Part shown: positions 50,954 through 60,304 of the stretch, piece after piece | Position numbering within the stretch: position 1 is the first letter of the stretch | Layout: every line of letters begins with the position of its first letter | Assembly: GCA_003241695.1 (NCBI GenBank) | Contig: QFPN01000009.1 | Span: 1-64,000, forward strand | Length of the DNA stretch: 64,000 nt | Direction of reading: 5' to 3' | Origin: Ancylobacter novellus | GTDB taxonomy: Bacteria; Pseudomonadota; Alphaproteobacteria; Rhizobiales; Methylopilaceae | Notes under the pieces: generated by a model | What the model was told of the DNA's origin: nothing | The model's database searches: none | Seen by the model: the letters and a program-made list of their open reading frames with translations, nothing else | Made by a program: the position numbers and the translations under genes

Positions 50954-52964
50954 TTTCGTCCTCCTCGACATTCAGCAGCTTGGAAAGGCGGCGCAATACA
51001 GCTGCCGAGTTATCGGCCCTGGACTTAGCGACGTCGGCGACGACTTTGTTTCCAGCCTCCAGGTTTTCCTTGTAGACGGCGACGTTCGTAGCGTGACGCT
51101 CTCTCCAGAATTTGAGGTGCTTCGTGCTGATCAGCAGGTTTGAGCATGAGCAGCAGAGGTCAGCTCTCCGCGTCTGATAGCAAGGCCGCCGTGCGGACAG
51201 GTCGAAATGGCCGGTGAGTTCATGGTGACAGCGCGCGGTTTCGGGCCGAAAGAAGCATCCTCCCCACTCGGCTCCGAACATGCGGAAATTCTCATCTTCT
51301 AGAAGGAATTTGAGTTCTTCTCGGACCTTCTCCGGCGGTCCGTCGGGAAGCGCGGCTTCGATGCTCTCCATATTGGCTTCGATGATCTCGACCATCTTGC
51401 CAGCGTAGCGTTGACCGCCCAGTACAATGCCCTCGAGCATCTGCACCGCGTCCATGAGCAACGTGTCTTTGAGCAGACCGAGCAGGCCGATATCGGTGCC
51501 GACGTAAGCTTGCTCGGTCATCACGATTGAGAGGTGCTTGAAGTGATCCGCCAGCGCCGCGAGCAATCTTTCATCTGACCTGATGATGTGCAGGGCGAAA
51601 GATTTGCGCCATTGATGGGTGGAAATCCTGTACTTCTTGTACTCGGGAAGCACATCGACATACTTGTCGATGAAGCGGTTTTGCAGCTTCGAGACCTGCG
51701 CGATGGTCAAAGCTTGGGGCGAGAGGTCGCCGCCTTGCCGGCCGATCCATTTGATGAGCTGGGGCGAGTTGGGTCCGATCCAGGGCAGGTAAATGGCCTG
51801 AAGAGTGAGGGCTGCCTGTACGGGGAGCGGAATGTGGTTCGAGCCGACGGGGCGGCTGCCTGCGATCCATTCGACTTCGGTCGGCGCCTCCACGGTCTTA
51901 TGCAGCGTTCCTCGGATGACAAAGATCTCTTCGCGACCTGACAGCGAGGGCCTGACGACGACGCAATAGGGCAGGCCGTTCTCGTGCCGCGGATAGGCTG
52001 CAAGGCTGCAGAGCTCGTTCACACGCATGCCCACGAGGCCTTGCAAGACGACGAGGCAGGCGCCCGTCAGATCCGCCATCAGGTTGCGCATCGTCATGCC
52101 GGGTCGTTGGCCGATCAATCTGCGCTTGATCGTGTGCCATTCGATCCGGAACCCATCGATCCGCGGCATGGCGAAGGCGCGATCGTCGTCGGGCGTGAAG
52201 GGCGCCGGCGTCCGATCCAGGGCGGTTTCGCGCGGGCCGGGCTCGGCGATCTCATGGCCCATGCGGGCGGAGTATTCTTTTACGGCGGCCATCAGTTCGA
52301 AGGCCGGTCCGTTCAGCCAGCGGGTCGCAGTGGTCATGACCGGCAGGAAAAGATCTTCCGGGACCGGGGGTATTCTTTGAGAGTTTTTCCGGTATTGCAG
52401 CTTCGCGACAGCAAAGGCCGAGCGGCCATTGAACGGATGCTCAGGTACGACCGCCGACGGAAATTCTCGAACGGTCGCGCCCTGTTCGAAAAGTCGGATA
52501 AGCATATTTACGTAAACTGCGATCGAGTCGGTCGTGATCGCAAGGTCAGGGTTATCTCCTCCCTTGTGTCTCACGACAGTCTTGACGAACTGTTCAGCTT
52601 TCTCCGGGGTGATTTTGGAGAATGTCGGACATTCGTTGGCTTGGATCGACATCCAGGAAAGCAGGTACTTGAACGCGGAGCTGAAGCCACCGATAGACAG
52701 GAGCTTTAGCTGCTTCCTCTTGTTGTGATACAACACCGAAAAATAAAGGCGCTTCGCGTCGTCAAGCAGCGGCGACCAGTCCGGATCGACGAGCGACTGC
52801 TCGTCGTCCATCTCGACATCCCAGTTCATCTGCACATGCCCGTGCCCGGCAGTCTCGACCGGAAAACGCCAGACGCTGTCTTCCCAGTAGCTCAGGGCCG
52901 AGACGGCGGACGATTGAATGAGCGCGCGATCTTTTTTGTGAAGATCATCGAACATAATGCTCAT
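50937..52964 (-). CDS. Tyrosine recombinase C of the trio (Zn-finger tail)
   Basis: Catalytic residues are Arg in LQGLVGMRVNELCSLAAYP, HxxR in ISTHQWRKSFALHII, His in LAALADHFKHLSIVM and Tyr in EQAYVGTDIGL. A Cys/His-rich tail follows (GCFFRPETARCHHELTGHF, CCSCSNLL), likely a zinc-binding DNA clamp. The start at 52964 is six bases beyond the previous stop; a GTG at 52973 overlapping that stop is equally possible. It is unusually large (675 aa). Confidence 0.85.
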   Translation of the reverse strand: MSIMFDDLHKKDRALIQSSAVSALSYWEDSVWRFPVETAGHGHVQMNWDVEMDDEQSLVDPDWSPLLDDAKRLYFSVLYHNKRKQLKLLSIGGFSSAFKYLLSWMSIQANECPTFSKITPEKAEQFVKTVVRHKGGDNPDLAITTDSIAVYVNMLIRLFEQGATVREFPSAVVPEHPFNGRSAFAVAKLQYRKNSQRIPPVPEDLFLPVMTTATRWLNGPAFELMAAVKEYSARMGHEIAEPGPRETALDRTPAPFTPDDDRAFAMPRIDGFRIEWHTIKRRLIGQRPGMTMRNLMADLTGACLVVLQGLVGMRVNELCSLAAYPRHENGLPYCVVVRPSLSGREEIFVIRGTLHKTVEAPTEVEWIAGSRPVGSNHIPLPVQAALTLQAIYLPWIGPNSPQLIKWIGRQGGDLSPQALTIAQVSKLQNRFIDKYVDVLPEYKKYRISTHQWRKSFALHIIRSDERLLAALADHFKHLSIVMTEQAYVGTDIGLLGLLKDTLLMDAVQMLEGIVLGGQRYAGKMVEIIEANMESIEAALPDGPPEKVREELKFLLEDENFRMFGAEWGGCFFRPETARCHHELTGHFDLSARRPCYQTRRADLCCSCSNLLISTKHLKFWRERHATNVAVYKENLEAGNKVVADVAKSRADNSAAVLRRLSKLLNVEEDENASIH

Positions 52965-52969
52965 GTTGC

Positions 52970-54829
52970 TCACTCGACTTCGGCGATACGGGGGAGGCGG
53001 AGATTGAGAGCCGCCTGATGGGTTTCGCGGCTGAACTTCCTCAACCAGAATAAGTCGAGCGCATCGATTTGCTCTCGCCACACCTGTTCCCATCGGGTGA
53101 CGGACACTCGCGATCGCCCCTTGTCGATCGATAGGCGAAGCTGAAGCAGGTGATGCAAAGCCTCCGGGTCATTGATGTTGACCCAGGCGAGGGGGCAGGC
53201 GGGGCAGCAGCCGTAGGCGTTGCACATCTCGCCAGCAGTCTGACCGACCACGGGCGAGTAGTGCGGCTCCACGCATCCGAAGCCAGGGGTCGCCGAGCTT
53301 TTGAGGCCATCGCGCAGAGCGAAGTCGCGATCGTCGGATTTTCCGTCGGATTTGACGAAGCGTTCCCGCAGCATCATGGAGCGAGCGACCGCTTCGCGGC
53401 CGCGCGCTTTGGCCGCCGGGTCGAGATAGTGAGTGTATGCGGTCTGAATGTTCTTGTGATTCAGGACCCTGGACACGGCGACGATATCGCCGCCCATGAG
53501 TTCGTGCGCCAGATCTGCGCCGCTTGCGCGGAGGTTGGCCAACGTGAAGGGCTCGACCTCAGCGTGATCGGCGATGAACTGGTCCAAGGCATCTGCCCAG
53601 CCCTCAGGAAAGCCTTTCTTGCTCGGCCGGAAGGCGTCGAATACGCCAGCTCTGGGCCTTGCGAAGATGAACAGATGCGTCCGCAGGTGCGCCGGCACGA
53701 ACGGCCGAAAATCGCGGGTGACGTCTGCGAGCTTGTCGAGCACGATCACGATGCTTGCGGGGTCTTTCACGCCCGCCGCGAATGATCGATGGACAATTCG
53801 CCCAGACCGGTTTTTCTCGCCGGTGATGCGGATGCGATCTTTTCCGTAGATCACGTGATTTTCGCTGATGTCCGTCGCTTTCAGCGCGAACAACGTCGAA
53901 CCGTTGAAGTATGTGTCCATCGCGATGAGCACGAGAAACGGAACGATGGCCCTTGCGTTCAGGTACAGACGCTCCGAGACGTCAGCCATGTCGTGGTAGT
54001 GGTTGAGGGCGCGTCCCAGCGGATATCGGCGGCGCTTCAGCTCCGCGAGCGAACCCATGGGTCGTTCGGGATACATCCCGTGAACGGCTGCGATCGCGGC
54101 GGCGAGATCCTTGTAGGCCTTCATCTTCGATTGAGCCGGGGGCGCATTCACGCTCGCGAGAGCTCGGCGGCCTTCATGGATTTTCGCGACGGTGACGTCG
54201 ATCTCCTGAAGGCAGGCCTTTCTGATGGCGACGAGATGGTCGCGAGACAGCGCCTCGTGGCTTTCGGTCGTATGGTGGCGGCCGGGCCATGGGTTCTTGA
54301 TGCCGTCGATGTATTCAGGGAGGACGTAGCCGTTCTCTCGGCACCAGGTCAGGAAGCCGAGCACGCTGAGGTATCGTACTGACTTGCTGTTGGCCGACAT
54401 GGGCGTCTCGGTGAGACCGACCCGGACCATCCGCTTGTTTAGCCAGACGACGTACTTCGCGAGGACGTCGTCGCGCAGATCAGCGAGGGAGTCGAACCGG
54501 ATCTCCTTGTTCCCCTGCACGATGGAAAGCAGGTACCGAAGAAATGTCTCCAGATGCCGAGCGTCGTTATGTCCAGCGGTGATGTTCGTCGACGTCGAGT
54601 TCTTGTCGAACAGGTAGTCGGCCATCACCCGCGCGATTGCGGCATGAGGGCCGTATCCGCCGAGAGAGATGACCTTGTGCGGCTCGCCGGGCGTCACCGA
54701 AGGAATGTGGATCTCGAAATGCGCGTCGCGTTCGATCACGCCTTCGGAAGGCTGCGGCTCGGAACGGTGGCCGAGCTCGTCATCGACGGAGACGTCGGCT
54801 CGATCTGGGAAGGCCTCAGTACGTTCCAT
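52970..54829 (-). CDS. Tyrosine recombinase B of the trio
   Basis: The 619-aa protein belongs to the large trio recombinases. The C-terminal part reads FTLANLRASGADLAHELMGG, then VSRVLNHKNIQTAYTHYLDP, giving Arg, His and the nucleophile Tyr. The first His of HxxR is replaced, so it may be structurally rather than catalytically required. A cysteine cluster (CNAYGCCPACPLAW) near the end suggests a zinc site. It overlaps recombinase A by 14 bases. Confidence 0.85.
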   Translation of the reverse strand: MERTEAFPDRADVSVDDELGHRSEPQPSEGVIERDAHFEIHIPSVTPGEPHKVISLGGYGPHAAIARVMADYLFDKNSTSTNITAGHNDARHLETFLRYLLSIVQGNKEIRFDSLADLRDDVLAKYVVWLNKRMVRVGLTETPMSANSKSVRYLSVLGFLTWCRENGYVLPEYIDGIKNPWPGRHHTTESHEALSRDHLVAIRKACLQEIDVTVAKIHEGRRALASVNAPPAQSKMKAYKDLAAAIAAVHGMYPERPMGSLAELKRRRYPLGRALNHYHDMADVSERLYLNARAIVPFLVLIAMDTYFNGSTLFALKATDISENHVIYGKDRIRITGEKNRSGRIVHRSFAAGVKDPASIVIVLDKLADVTRDFRPFVPAHLRTHLFIFARPRAGVFDAFRPSKKGFPEGWADALDQFIADHAEVEPFTLANLRASGADLAHELMGGDIVAVSRVLNHKNIQTAYTHYLDPAAKARGREAVARSMMLRERFVKSDGKSDDRDFALRDGLKSSATPGFGCVEPHYSPVVGQTAGEMCNAYGCCPACPLAWVNINDPEALHHLLQLRLSIDKGRSRVSVTRWEQVWREQIDALDLFWLRKFSRETHQAALNLRLPRIAEVE

Positions 54830-56345
54830 CGAGCAACCTTTTGAACAAAGCGTCGTGCAGGTCGGCGATGACGGCTTCGCCGGCCTCGACGTGACGCAGG
54901 TAGATCTTCATCGTGGTTTCGAGGTGCCGGTGCCCCAGCAGGGCCTGGAGCTTCTTCACAGCGTCCGGCCGGCCGGCGCGGATCGCGGCGGCATAGAAGT
55001 TCACGGCGTAGGTGTGGCGCAGGTCGTGGAACGAGTGCCGCGGGAAGTTCTCGTAGCTCGTCGTAATCGGCGCGCCGTTTTCTCGCAGGGGTCGGCCGGT
55101 ATCCGGATCGACGTCGTATCTCTGCACCGTGGTCGTCAGGCCGACCTGGATGACCGCCCTACGGAAAGCCCGGTAGGCCGTGTCCTGCGAGACGGGTTCG
55201 CCAAGGTCGCGCAGGTTGGCGCCTTCGCCATTCAGGAAGAGCGCGCGGGGCAGTCTCTGCTTGCCGTTCCGGCCGCCAAACTTTCCCCGGTCGAGGGCGG
55301 CTTCGATCACGTCGTGACGTTCGCCGAGCGCGTATTCATCCAGTCGCTTGATCACCCGTCCGGAGAAGAGGATGTCGCGGTGATGCCGGCCCTTCGTGCG
55401 ATACACCCGGATCGCGAACATCGCGTCCAGGTCATCGTCGGTTATCTTTTCCGAGAGCTCTTGGATGTCGTTCAGCGTGAGACTGCAGACCTCTGAGATC
55501 CGCATTCCCGTCAGGAGCGTGGCTTCGGCGATCAGCCGGTTGCGCCGCGGCCGCTGGTCGGCGTCGCAGATGAAGCGCGGACCGAGGGCGTTGAGCAGGG
55601 CCGGAATCTGGTCTGCGGGTATGGGCCGGACCTGATCCGCGGGATCAGGCTGCGCGGGCAGAAATTTGTTGAAGCCGCTGCTCGCCACCAGCTTCATCAT
55701 CTTGCCGGCGAAGTGCGACGCGAAACGGGTGCGGTCTTGGTAGAGCACCCGGCGGTTTGCGTATCCGAAGCAGTTTTCGACGGGGATGAGTTTCTTCTCG
55801 TCGACCGCCCAATCGAAGAAGGTCAGGACGGTTCCGACGCGACGACGCACTGTGGCCGGCGAGAACTCGCGGCGGGTCTTCGTGGAAACGGTTCGCGCGG
55901 TCAGTTCTCGAACGTAGTCTTTGATCTCGGGGCGACCGACGGACCGCCAGCTGACGCCTTTGCGATGAAGGTACGCGAGAAAGATTGCGAGGTCGTCGGC
56001 GTACGCCGCTTGCGTCTTCTGCCAGTTCTGGAACCTCGCCGGCTGGTAGCAGTGGTGAAGCATGAATTCGTTGAACGGCTCGACGGGTGTGTAGTCCTCG
56101 TCGAAGAGGGCCAGGAACTCGCCGGGCGTTTCCGCTCCGAGCAACTGCGCAGGGGTAAAATCTGGCGACGCGTCATTAGCGTCGCGCATCGTCTTGATGC
56201 GACGGTAAGGCGCTGTGGAGGGCATGAACTGGACGGTCTCGGCAACGGGCATGGGCTCGCTTGCGAAGAGACCGGTAGCGAAGGGGGGCCGCTGCGGATC
56301 GTCGTTAGCGAATGGCACGGAAGTACCACCCGCTAAGTTGCGCAA
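54816..56345 (-). CDS. Tyrosine recombinase A of the trio
   Basis: All catalytic residues are present: Arg in LLTGMRISEVCSLTLND, HxxR in HDLRHTYAVNFYAA, His in LLGHRHLETTMKIYLRHV and Tyr within it. An N-terminal SAM-like core-binding domain (DLAIFLAYLHRKGVSWRSVG) precedes. The start is uncertain; the TTG at 56345 gives 509 aa, but an ATG at 56252 (MPVAETVQF) is also in frame. It is the first of three overlapping recombinase genes and probably the main strand-cutting partner. Confidence 0.85.
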   Translation of the reverse strand: MRNLAGGTSVPFANDDPQRPPFATGLFASEPMPVAETVQFMPSTAPYRRIKTMRDANDASPDFTPAQLLGAETPGEFLALFDEDYTPVEPFNEFMLHHCYQPARFQNWQKTQAAYADDLAIFLAYLHRKGVSWRSVGRPEIKDYVRELTARTVSTKTRREFSPATVRRRVGTVLTFFDWAVDEKKLIPVENCFGYANRRVLYQDRTRFASHFAGKMMKLVASSGFNKFLPAQPDPADQVRPIPADQIPALLNALGPRFICDADQRPRRNRLIAEATLLTGMRISEVCSLTLNDIQELSEKITDDDLDAMFAIRVYRTKGRHHRDILFSGRVIKRLDEYALGERHDVIEAALDRGKFGGRNGKQRLPRALFLNGEGANLRDLGEPVSQDTAYRAFRRAVIQVGLTTTVQRYDVDPDTGRPLRENGAPITTSYENFPRHSFHDLRHTYAVNFYAAAIRAGRPDAVKKLQALLGHRHLETTMKIYLRHVEAGEAVIADLHDALFKRLLDGTY

Positions 56346-56542
56346 TCGTTGATGGCGTTGCCGTTTCGATAGACAACCGCTGGGCGTGGTTAAGCGTTTC
56401 CGCCGAGAGAGCGGGCGGGCTCGCCATTATCGGTGAGGAGTGCGGGCGCATGTCGGACGAACCTTCGATCGCCGGCCCGAATGATCGGGCTTTTGGCTGG
56501 CAGGTTCGTCACGCTTTGGAGGCGCACGTCGGCAGGGCTTAG

Positions 56543-56568
56543 CCTGTCGAGGGCATGCCCTCGACAGG
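56543..56568. repeat. Perfect 26-base palindrome upstream of the recombinase trio
   Basis: CCTGTCGAGGGCA is followed directly by its reverse complement TGCCCTCGACAGG, 26 bases with no spacer. It is about 200 bases upstream of recombinase A. Perfect symmetry of this length is unlikely by chance and suits an element end or recombinase/regulator site. Confidence 0.75.
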
Positions 56569-57159
56569 CAGAGTGGATATCAGGGCGTCGGAACTGTCAA
56601 GGAGTGTGTATAACGTTAGTAGGTTTTCCATCCTGTTCTATCTAAGTAGGTCGCACTTCAATAGTGAGGTAGCCCGCTCATCAGTGACATGGCGAGAGAC
56701 CGGATTGGAGTGTATTATTTTATTGTCGTACGTGTCTCAAAATATCTTTGAACAAAACCGTTCTCGGAACGGCAAGTGTTTTATCCGGAGAACGGATTGC
56801 TTCCCTGAGAGGCCTCTGGATTCAGAAGGGAACAGATCGAGCGGGAGTCGGAGCCGCGAAAAGCACGGACGCGGCGACCGCTCTCTCACGGAGTAATTCG
56901 GGGGGCGCGACCGCAGATACTAATAGGTGGAATAACCCGCAAGGCCATCAGATGCGAGATGAGCTGGCGACGAATGGCGGGAACAGTACGACTCCACATA
57001 GCGAACCTTACGTGGTGTCGCATTGTTCCCTGTGTCCGACGCCGCGGTCCGCTAAATAACTGAACTCACAGCGCTATCTGGTCGGGGTAGAAACCTTTTT
57101 CGACGTGTCGGCTTGGTCTTCAGGCCGGTTCGCTCGCCGGTTCTGATCTCTCTGAGACG
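56569..57159. other. Lower-GC gap between mobile element and metabolic cluster
   Basis: Nearly 600 bases have clearly lower G/C content than the surroundings, particularly 56600-56800. Short open frames (56555-56896, 56748-57059) lack ribosome sites and resemble no family. The stretch may be a remnant of a different element or a passenger of the trio element. Confidence 0.45.
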
Positions 57160-58125
57160 CTAGAAATCGATCTCGATCGCGACGCCGCTTCTGACGGCAA
57201 GATCGACAGCGGCGCTCGCGACTGCGAGATCCTGGAGGCCGACGCCGGTGCCGTCGAACAAAGTGATTTCGTCCCGCGACGATCGTCCGGGATGGTCGCC
57301 CAGGATCACCGCGCCGATCTCGGTTATGTCCTCCGTCCGCACGAGGCCTTCGGCGACTGCGTGCTGGCATTCGCCGATGCTCACCGCTTGGGCGACGTCG
57401 TCGGTAAACAGCGTGGCCGCGGCGATGAGTTCGGATTCGACCTCCTGTTTCCCCTTGGTGTCCGTCCCCATGCAAGCGAGATGGCAGCCGGGGCGGACCT
57501 GCGTCGCCATCAGGATTGGGTCGAAGGAGGAGGTGATCGTGATGATGACGTCGGATTGGGCGCCGAGCGCGTCGAGATCGACAGCCTCGAACGGCTTACC
57601 GCAGGCCGTCGCCGCCTCTTCAAGACGACCGAGCATCGAGGGATCGATGTTCCAGCCGAGCACCCGTTCGAACGGCCGTTGGTCGAGTGCGGCGCGGAGC
57701 TGAAAGGCGGATTGATGGCCGGCTCCGATCACGCCGAGCGTCCTGGCGTCGTCCCGCGCCAGACGATTGATCGAGATCGCCGAAGCCGCAGCCGTACGGA
57801 GCGCCGTGAGCAGATTGCCGCCGACTGCGGCCCGGCATTGGCCGGTGTCGGCGTCAAACAGAAACACGGTCGACTGATGGTTTGTGAGGCCACGAGCCGT
57901 GTTGCCCGGCCAGAACCCGCCTGACTTCAGCCCGAGCGCCAGGGTTTCGCGGTCGAAGCCGGACTTGAAGCCGTAGAGCGCGTCGGCATGGCCGATCGCT
58001 TCGCGCACGACCGGGAAGTTCGTGGCTGATCGACGCGACATGGAAGCGAACACCGCTTCGACCGCCGCGAAACAGTCCGCCGCTGAAATCAGGTGGGCAA
58101 TCTCGCGCTCCGGAACAATGATCAT
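57160..58125 (-). CDS. bhcD: BhcD: iminosuccinate reductase (ornithine cyclodeaminase family)
   Basis: The 321-aa protein has the ornithine cyclodeaminase/mu-crystallin fold, with the NAD-binding loop TLGVIGAGHQSAFQLRAALD and the substrate part ALYGFKSGFDRETLALGLKS. As the fourth gene of a bhcABCD set it should reduce iminosuccinate to aspartate in the beta-hydroxyaspartate cycle. The start at 58125 is the first ATG after the bhcC gene, where homology begins (MIIVPEREIAHL); the frame continues into bhcC. It is the last gene of the operon. Confidence 0.85.
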   Translation of the reverse strand: MIIVPEREIAHLISAADCFAAVEAVFASMSRRSATNFPVVREAIGHADALYGFKSGFDRETLALGLKSGGFWPGNTARGLTNHQSTVFLFDADTGQCRAAVGGNLLTALRTAAASAISINRLARDDARTLGVIGAGHQSAFQLRAALDQRPFERVLGWNIDPSMLGRLEEAATACGKPFEAVDLDALGAQSDVIITITSSFDPILMATQVRPGCHLACMGTDTKGKQEVESELIAAATLFTDDVAQAVSIGECQHAVAEGLVRTEDITEIGAVILGDHPGRSSRDEITLFDGTGVGLQDLAVASAAVDLAVRSGVAIEIDF

Positions 58126-58168
58126 GTCGCACTCGCTTTGGATAATGATGCGGCGGCCCGAGGCGGGG

Positions 58169-59332
58169 TCAGTACGCCTTGCCGCGGGCGGAGACCGGCC
58201 AAAGGGTTTCGACTTTTTCGCCGCGGACGCCGACATACCAGTCGTGGACGTTGCATGTCGGGTCGCAGTGGCCTGGCACGAGGCGCAGCTTCTCGTTTAT
58301 CGCGAGCGCTTCGCCGAGGTCCTCGATGACGCCGTGCTCGTCGGAGCATTTGACGTAGCGAACGTCGTCGCGGCCGTAGACGACCGGCAGTCCGGAATCG
58401 ACCGACTGCGCCTTCAGGCCCGCGTCGCAGATCGCCTTGCCCGCTTTGGCGCGGCTCATCACGCTCGTCAGGATGAAGAGCGCGTTCTCCCACTCGCCTT
58501 TGTCGATACGCTCGCCGTTGCGGTCACGGATGCGGCCGTAGTCGGCGTCCATGAAGGCGTAGCTGCCGCACTGAAGCTCGTTGAAGACGCCGGAAGCCGC
58601 CTCGAAATAGTAGCTCCCGGTTCCCCCGCCGCTGACGGTTTCGGGCTCGAGGCCGACGGCCTTCAGCGCTTCGACGACCTCCCGGACCAAACCGACAGCG
58701 GCCGCAAGCTTGGCCTCGCGTTCCACGTAGCTTTCGATGTGCTGCATCGCGCCCTGATAGGCCTGAAGGCCGGCGAACCGCAGGCTCGGCGCAGCGTCGA
58801 TCGCCCGCGCGATCTCCACGGCGGCCGAGGCTGATGTGACCCCGCACCGGCCGGCCCCGCAATCGATCTCGACGAAGCAGTCGAGCGTGGTTCCGCGCCG
58901 GAGCGTCGCCCGCGAGAGCTCCGCGACGTTGGCTTGGTCGTCGACGCAGACGATGATCCTCGCGCCGTATGTCGGCAGTCGAGCCAGCCGGTCCATCTTG
59001 GTTGGATCGCGGACCTCGTTCGAGACCAGAATGTCGGTGACGCCTGCGCGCGCGAACACTTCGGCTTCCGACACTTTCTGACAGCAGACGCCGACGGCGC
59101 CGCCGAGTTCCTGCTGAAGACGCGCGACATCGACCGACTTGTGCATCTTGCCGTGCGCTCGATGACGCATCCCATGCGCCTTGGCGTAGTCGCCCATCTT
59201 GCGGATGTTCCGCTCTAGCGCGTCGAGATCGACGATCAGACAGGGGGTCTCGACGTCGTTCAGGCTCATCCCGGGCAACGCCGGAATGTCGAAACCGACC
59301 TCGAGGCCGGCGAAGCGCTGGTGGCTGTTCAT
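58169..59332 (-). CDS. bhcC: BhcC: beta-hydroxyaspartate aldolase
   Basis: The 387-aa protein is a fold-type III PLP enzyme of the D-threonine aldolase/DSD1 family: PCLIVDLDALERNIRKMGDY, then RHRAHGKMHKS with the PLP Lys, and the zinc motif HCDPTCN near the C-terminus. In the beta-hydroxyaspartate cycle it condenses glycine and glyoxylate to (2R,3S)-beta-hydroxyaspartate. It overlaps the bhcB stop by four bases. Family relatives degrade D-threonine or D-serine, but context favours the cycle. Confidence 0.9.
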   Translation of the reverse strand: MNSHQRFAGLEVGFDIPALPGMSLNDVETPCLIVDLDALERNIRKMGDYAKAHGMRHRAHGKMHKSVDVARLQQELGGAVGVCCQKVSEAEVFARAGVTDILVSNEVRDPTKMDRLARLPTYGARIIVCVDDQANVAELSRATLRRGTTLDCFVEIDCGAGRCGVTSASAAVEIARAIDAAPSLRFAGLQAYQGAMQHIESYVEREAKLAAAVGLVREVVEALKAVGLEPETVSGGGTGSYYFEAASGVFNELQCGSYAFMDADYGRIRDRNGERIDKGEWENALFILTSVMSRAKAGKAICDAGLKAQSVDSGLPVVYGRDDVRYVKCSDEHGVIEDLGEALAINEKLRLVPGHCDPTCNVHDWYVGVRGEKVETLWPVSARGKAY

Positions 59333-60294
59333 GGCCGCGTCTCCTTCATGTTCCAGGGCAACCGATCGATGTCGACATTGCCGCCGGTCACGACGACGCC
59401 GACGCGCCGACCGGCGAAGACGTCCCGGTTCTTCAGGATCGCGGCGAGCGGGACCGCGCTCGATGGCTCCATGACGAGCTTCATTCGCTTCCAGATGAGC
59501 TTCATGGCTGCGACGATCTCTTCCTCCGAGGCCGTCAGGACGTCGGTGACGTGACGCCTGACGAAATGCCAGGTGAGATCCTTCAGCGGCACGCGCAGGC
59601 CGTCTGCGATTGTGTCGGGCGCGTCGTCCGCGATGATGCGACCCGCCTTGAAGCTACGGAACGCGTCGTCCGCCTGTTCGGGCTCGGCCGCATAAACTTG
59701 AATGCCGGGCGCCAGATTGGAGAGGGTCAGGCAGGTCCCGGAGATCATGCCGCCGCCGCCGATCGGCGCGATGACCGCGTCGAGGCTGTGAACCTGCTCG
59801 ATGAGCTCCTTCGCGCAGGTCGCCTGGCCGGCGATGACGCGCGGGTCGTTGTATGGGTGGACGAATTCGCTTCCTGTTTCGGCGACGACGCGGGCGAACA
59901 CCTTTTCCCGAGATGAGACGGAGGGGTCGCACTCGACGACGCGCGCGCCGTAGCCGCTCACCGCATCCTTCTTCGACTGCGGCGCGGTCCGGGGCATCAC
60001 GACGGAGCAGGGCACGCCCCGGCGTTGCGCGGCATAGGCGAGACATGCGCCGTGATTGCCAGACGAATGGGTCGCGACGCCGCGGGGGACGCGCTTCTTG
60101 TCCAGACCGAAGACGGCGTTGGTCGCCCCACGGGCCTTGAACGCGCCGGCCTTCTGGAAATTCTCGCACTTGAAGAACAGCTCGGCTCCGGCGAGCTCGT
60201 CGATGACGCGCGACCGCATCACCGGCGTCCGGTGAATATGCGGCGCGATGCGCTCGTGCGCAGCGAGCATGTCCGAAATGGTCGGGATCTCCAT
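59329..60294 (-). CDS. bhcB: BhcB: beta-hydroxyaspartate dehydratase
   Basis: The 321-aa protein is a serine/threonine dehydratase-type PLP enzyme: ENFQKAGAFKARGATNAVFG carries the PLP Lys and SSGNHGACLAYAAQRRGVPC the phosphate-binding loop; GGGGMISGTCL is the glycine-rich cofactor loop. In this operon it should dehydrate beta-hydroxyaspartate to iminosuccinate. The ATG at 60294 has a GAGGAG ribosome site; the frame is open to 60333. It overlaps bhcC by four bases. Confidence 0.9.
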   Translation of the reverse strand: MEIPTISDMLAAHERIAPHIHRTPVMRSRVIDELAGAELFFKCENFQKAGAFKARGATNAVFGLDKKRVPRGVATHSSGNHGACLAYAAQRRGVPCSVVMPRTAPQSKKDAVSGYGARVVECDPSVSSREKVFARVVAETGSEFVHPYNDPRVIAGQATCAKELIEQVHSLDAVIAPIGGGGMISGTCLTLSNLAPGIQVYAAEPEQADDAFRSFKAGRIIADDAPDTIADGLRVPLKDLTWHFVRRHVTDVLTASEEEIVAAMKLIWKRMKLVMEPSSAVPLAAILKNRDVFAGRRVGVVVTGGNVDIDRLPWNMKETRP

Positions 60295-60304
60295 CTCGAT
60301 CTCC

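Larger units (their letters stand above)
50471..56568. mobile_element. Recombinase-in-trio-like mobile element
   Basis: Three overlapping tyrosine recombinase genes and a small accessory gene on the minus strand form the module. A perfect 26-base palindrome lies upstream of the first gene, and a 12-base-arm hairpin lies downstream near 50413-50440. RIT elements and Tn554-type transposons have this organisation. The ends are proposals; no target duplication was found. Confidence 0.6.

Noticed and set aside
56748..57059. Small plus-strand frame in the low-GC gap
   Set aside because: No ribosome site, TTG start, low-complexity Ser/Thr/Gly composition.
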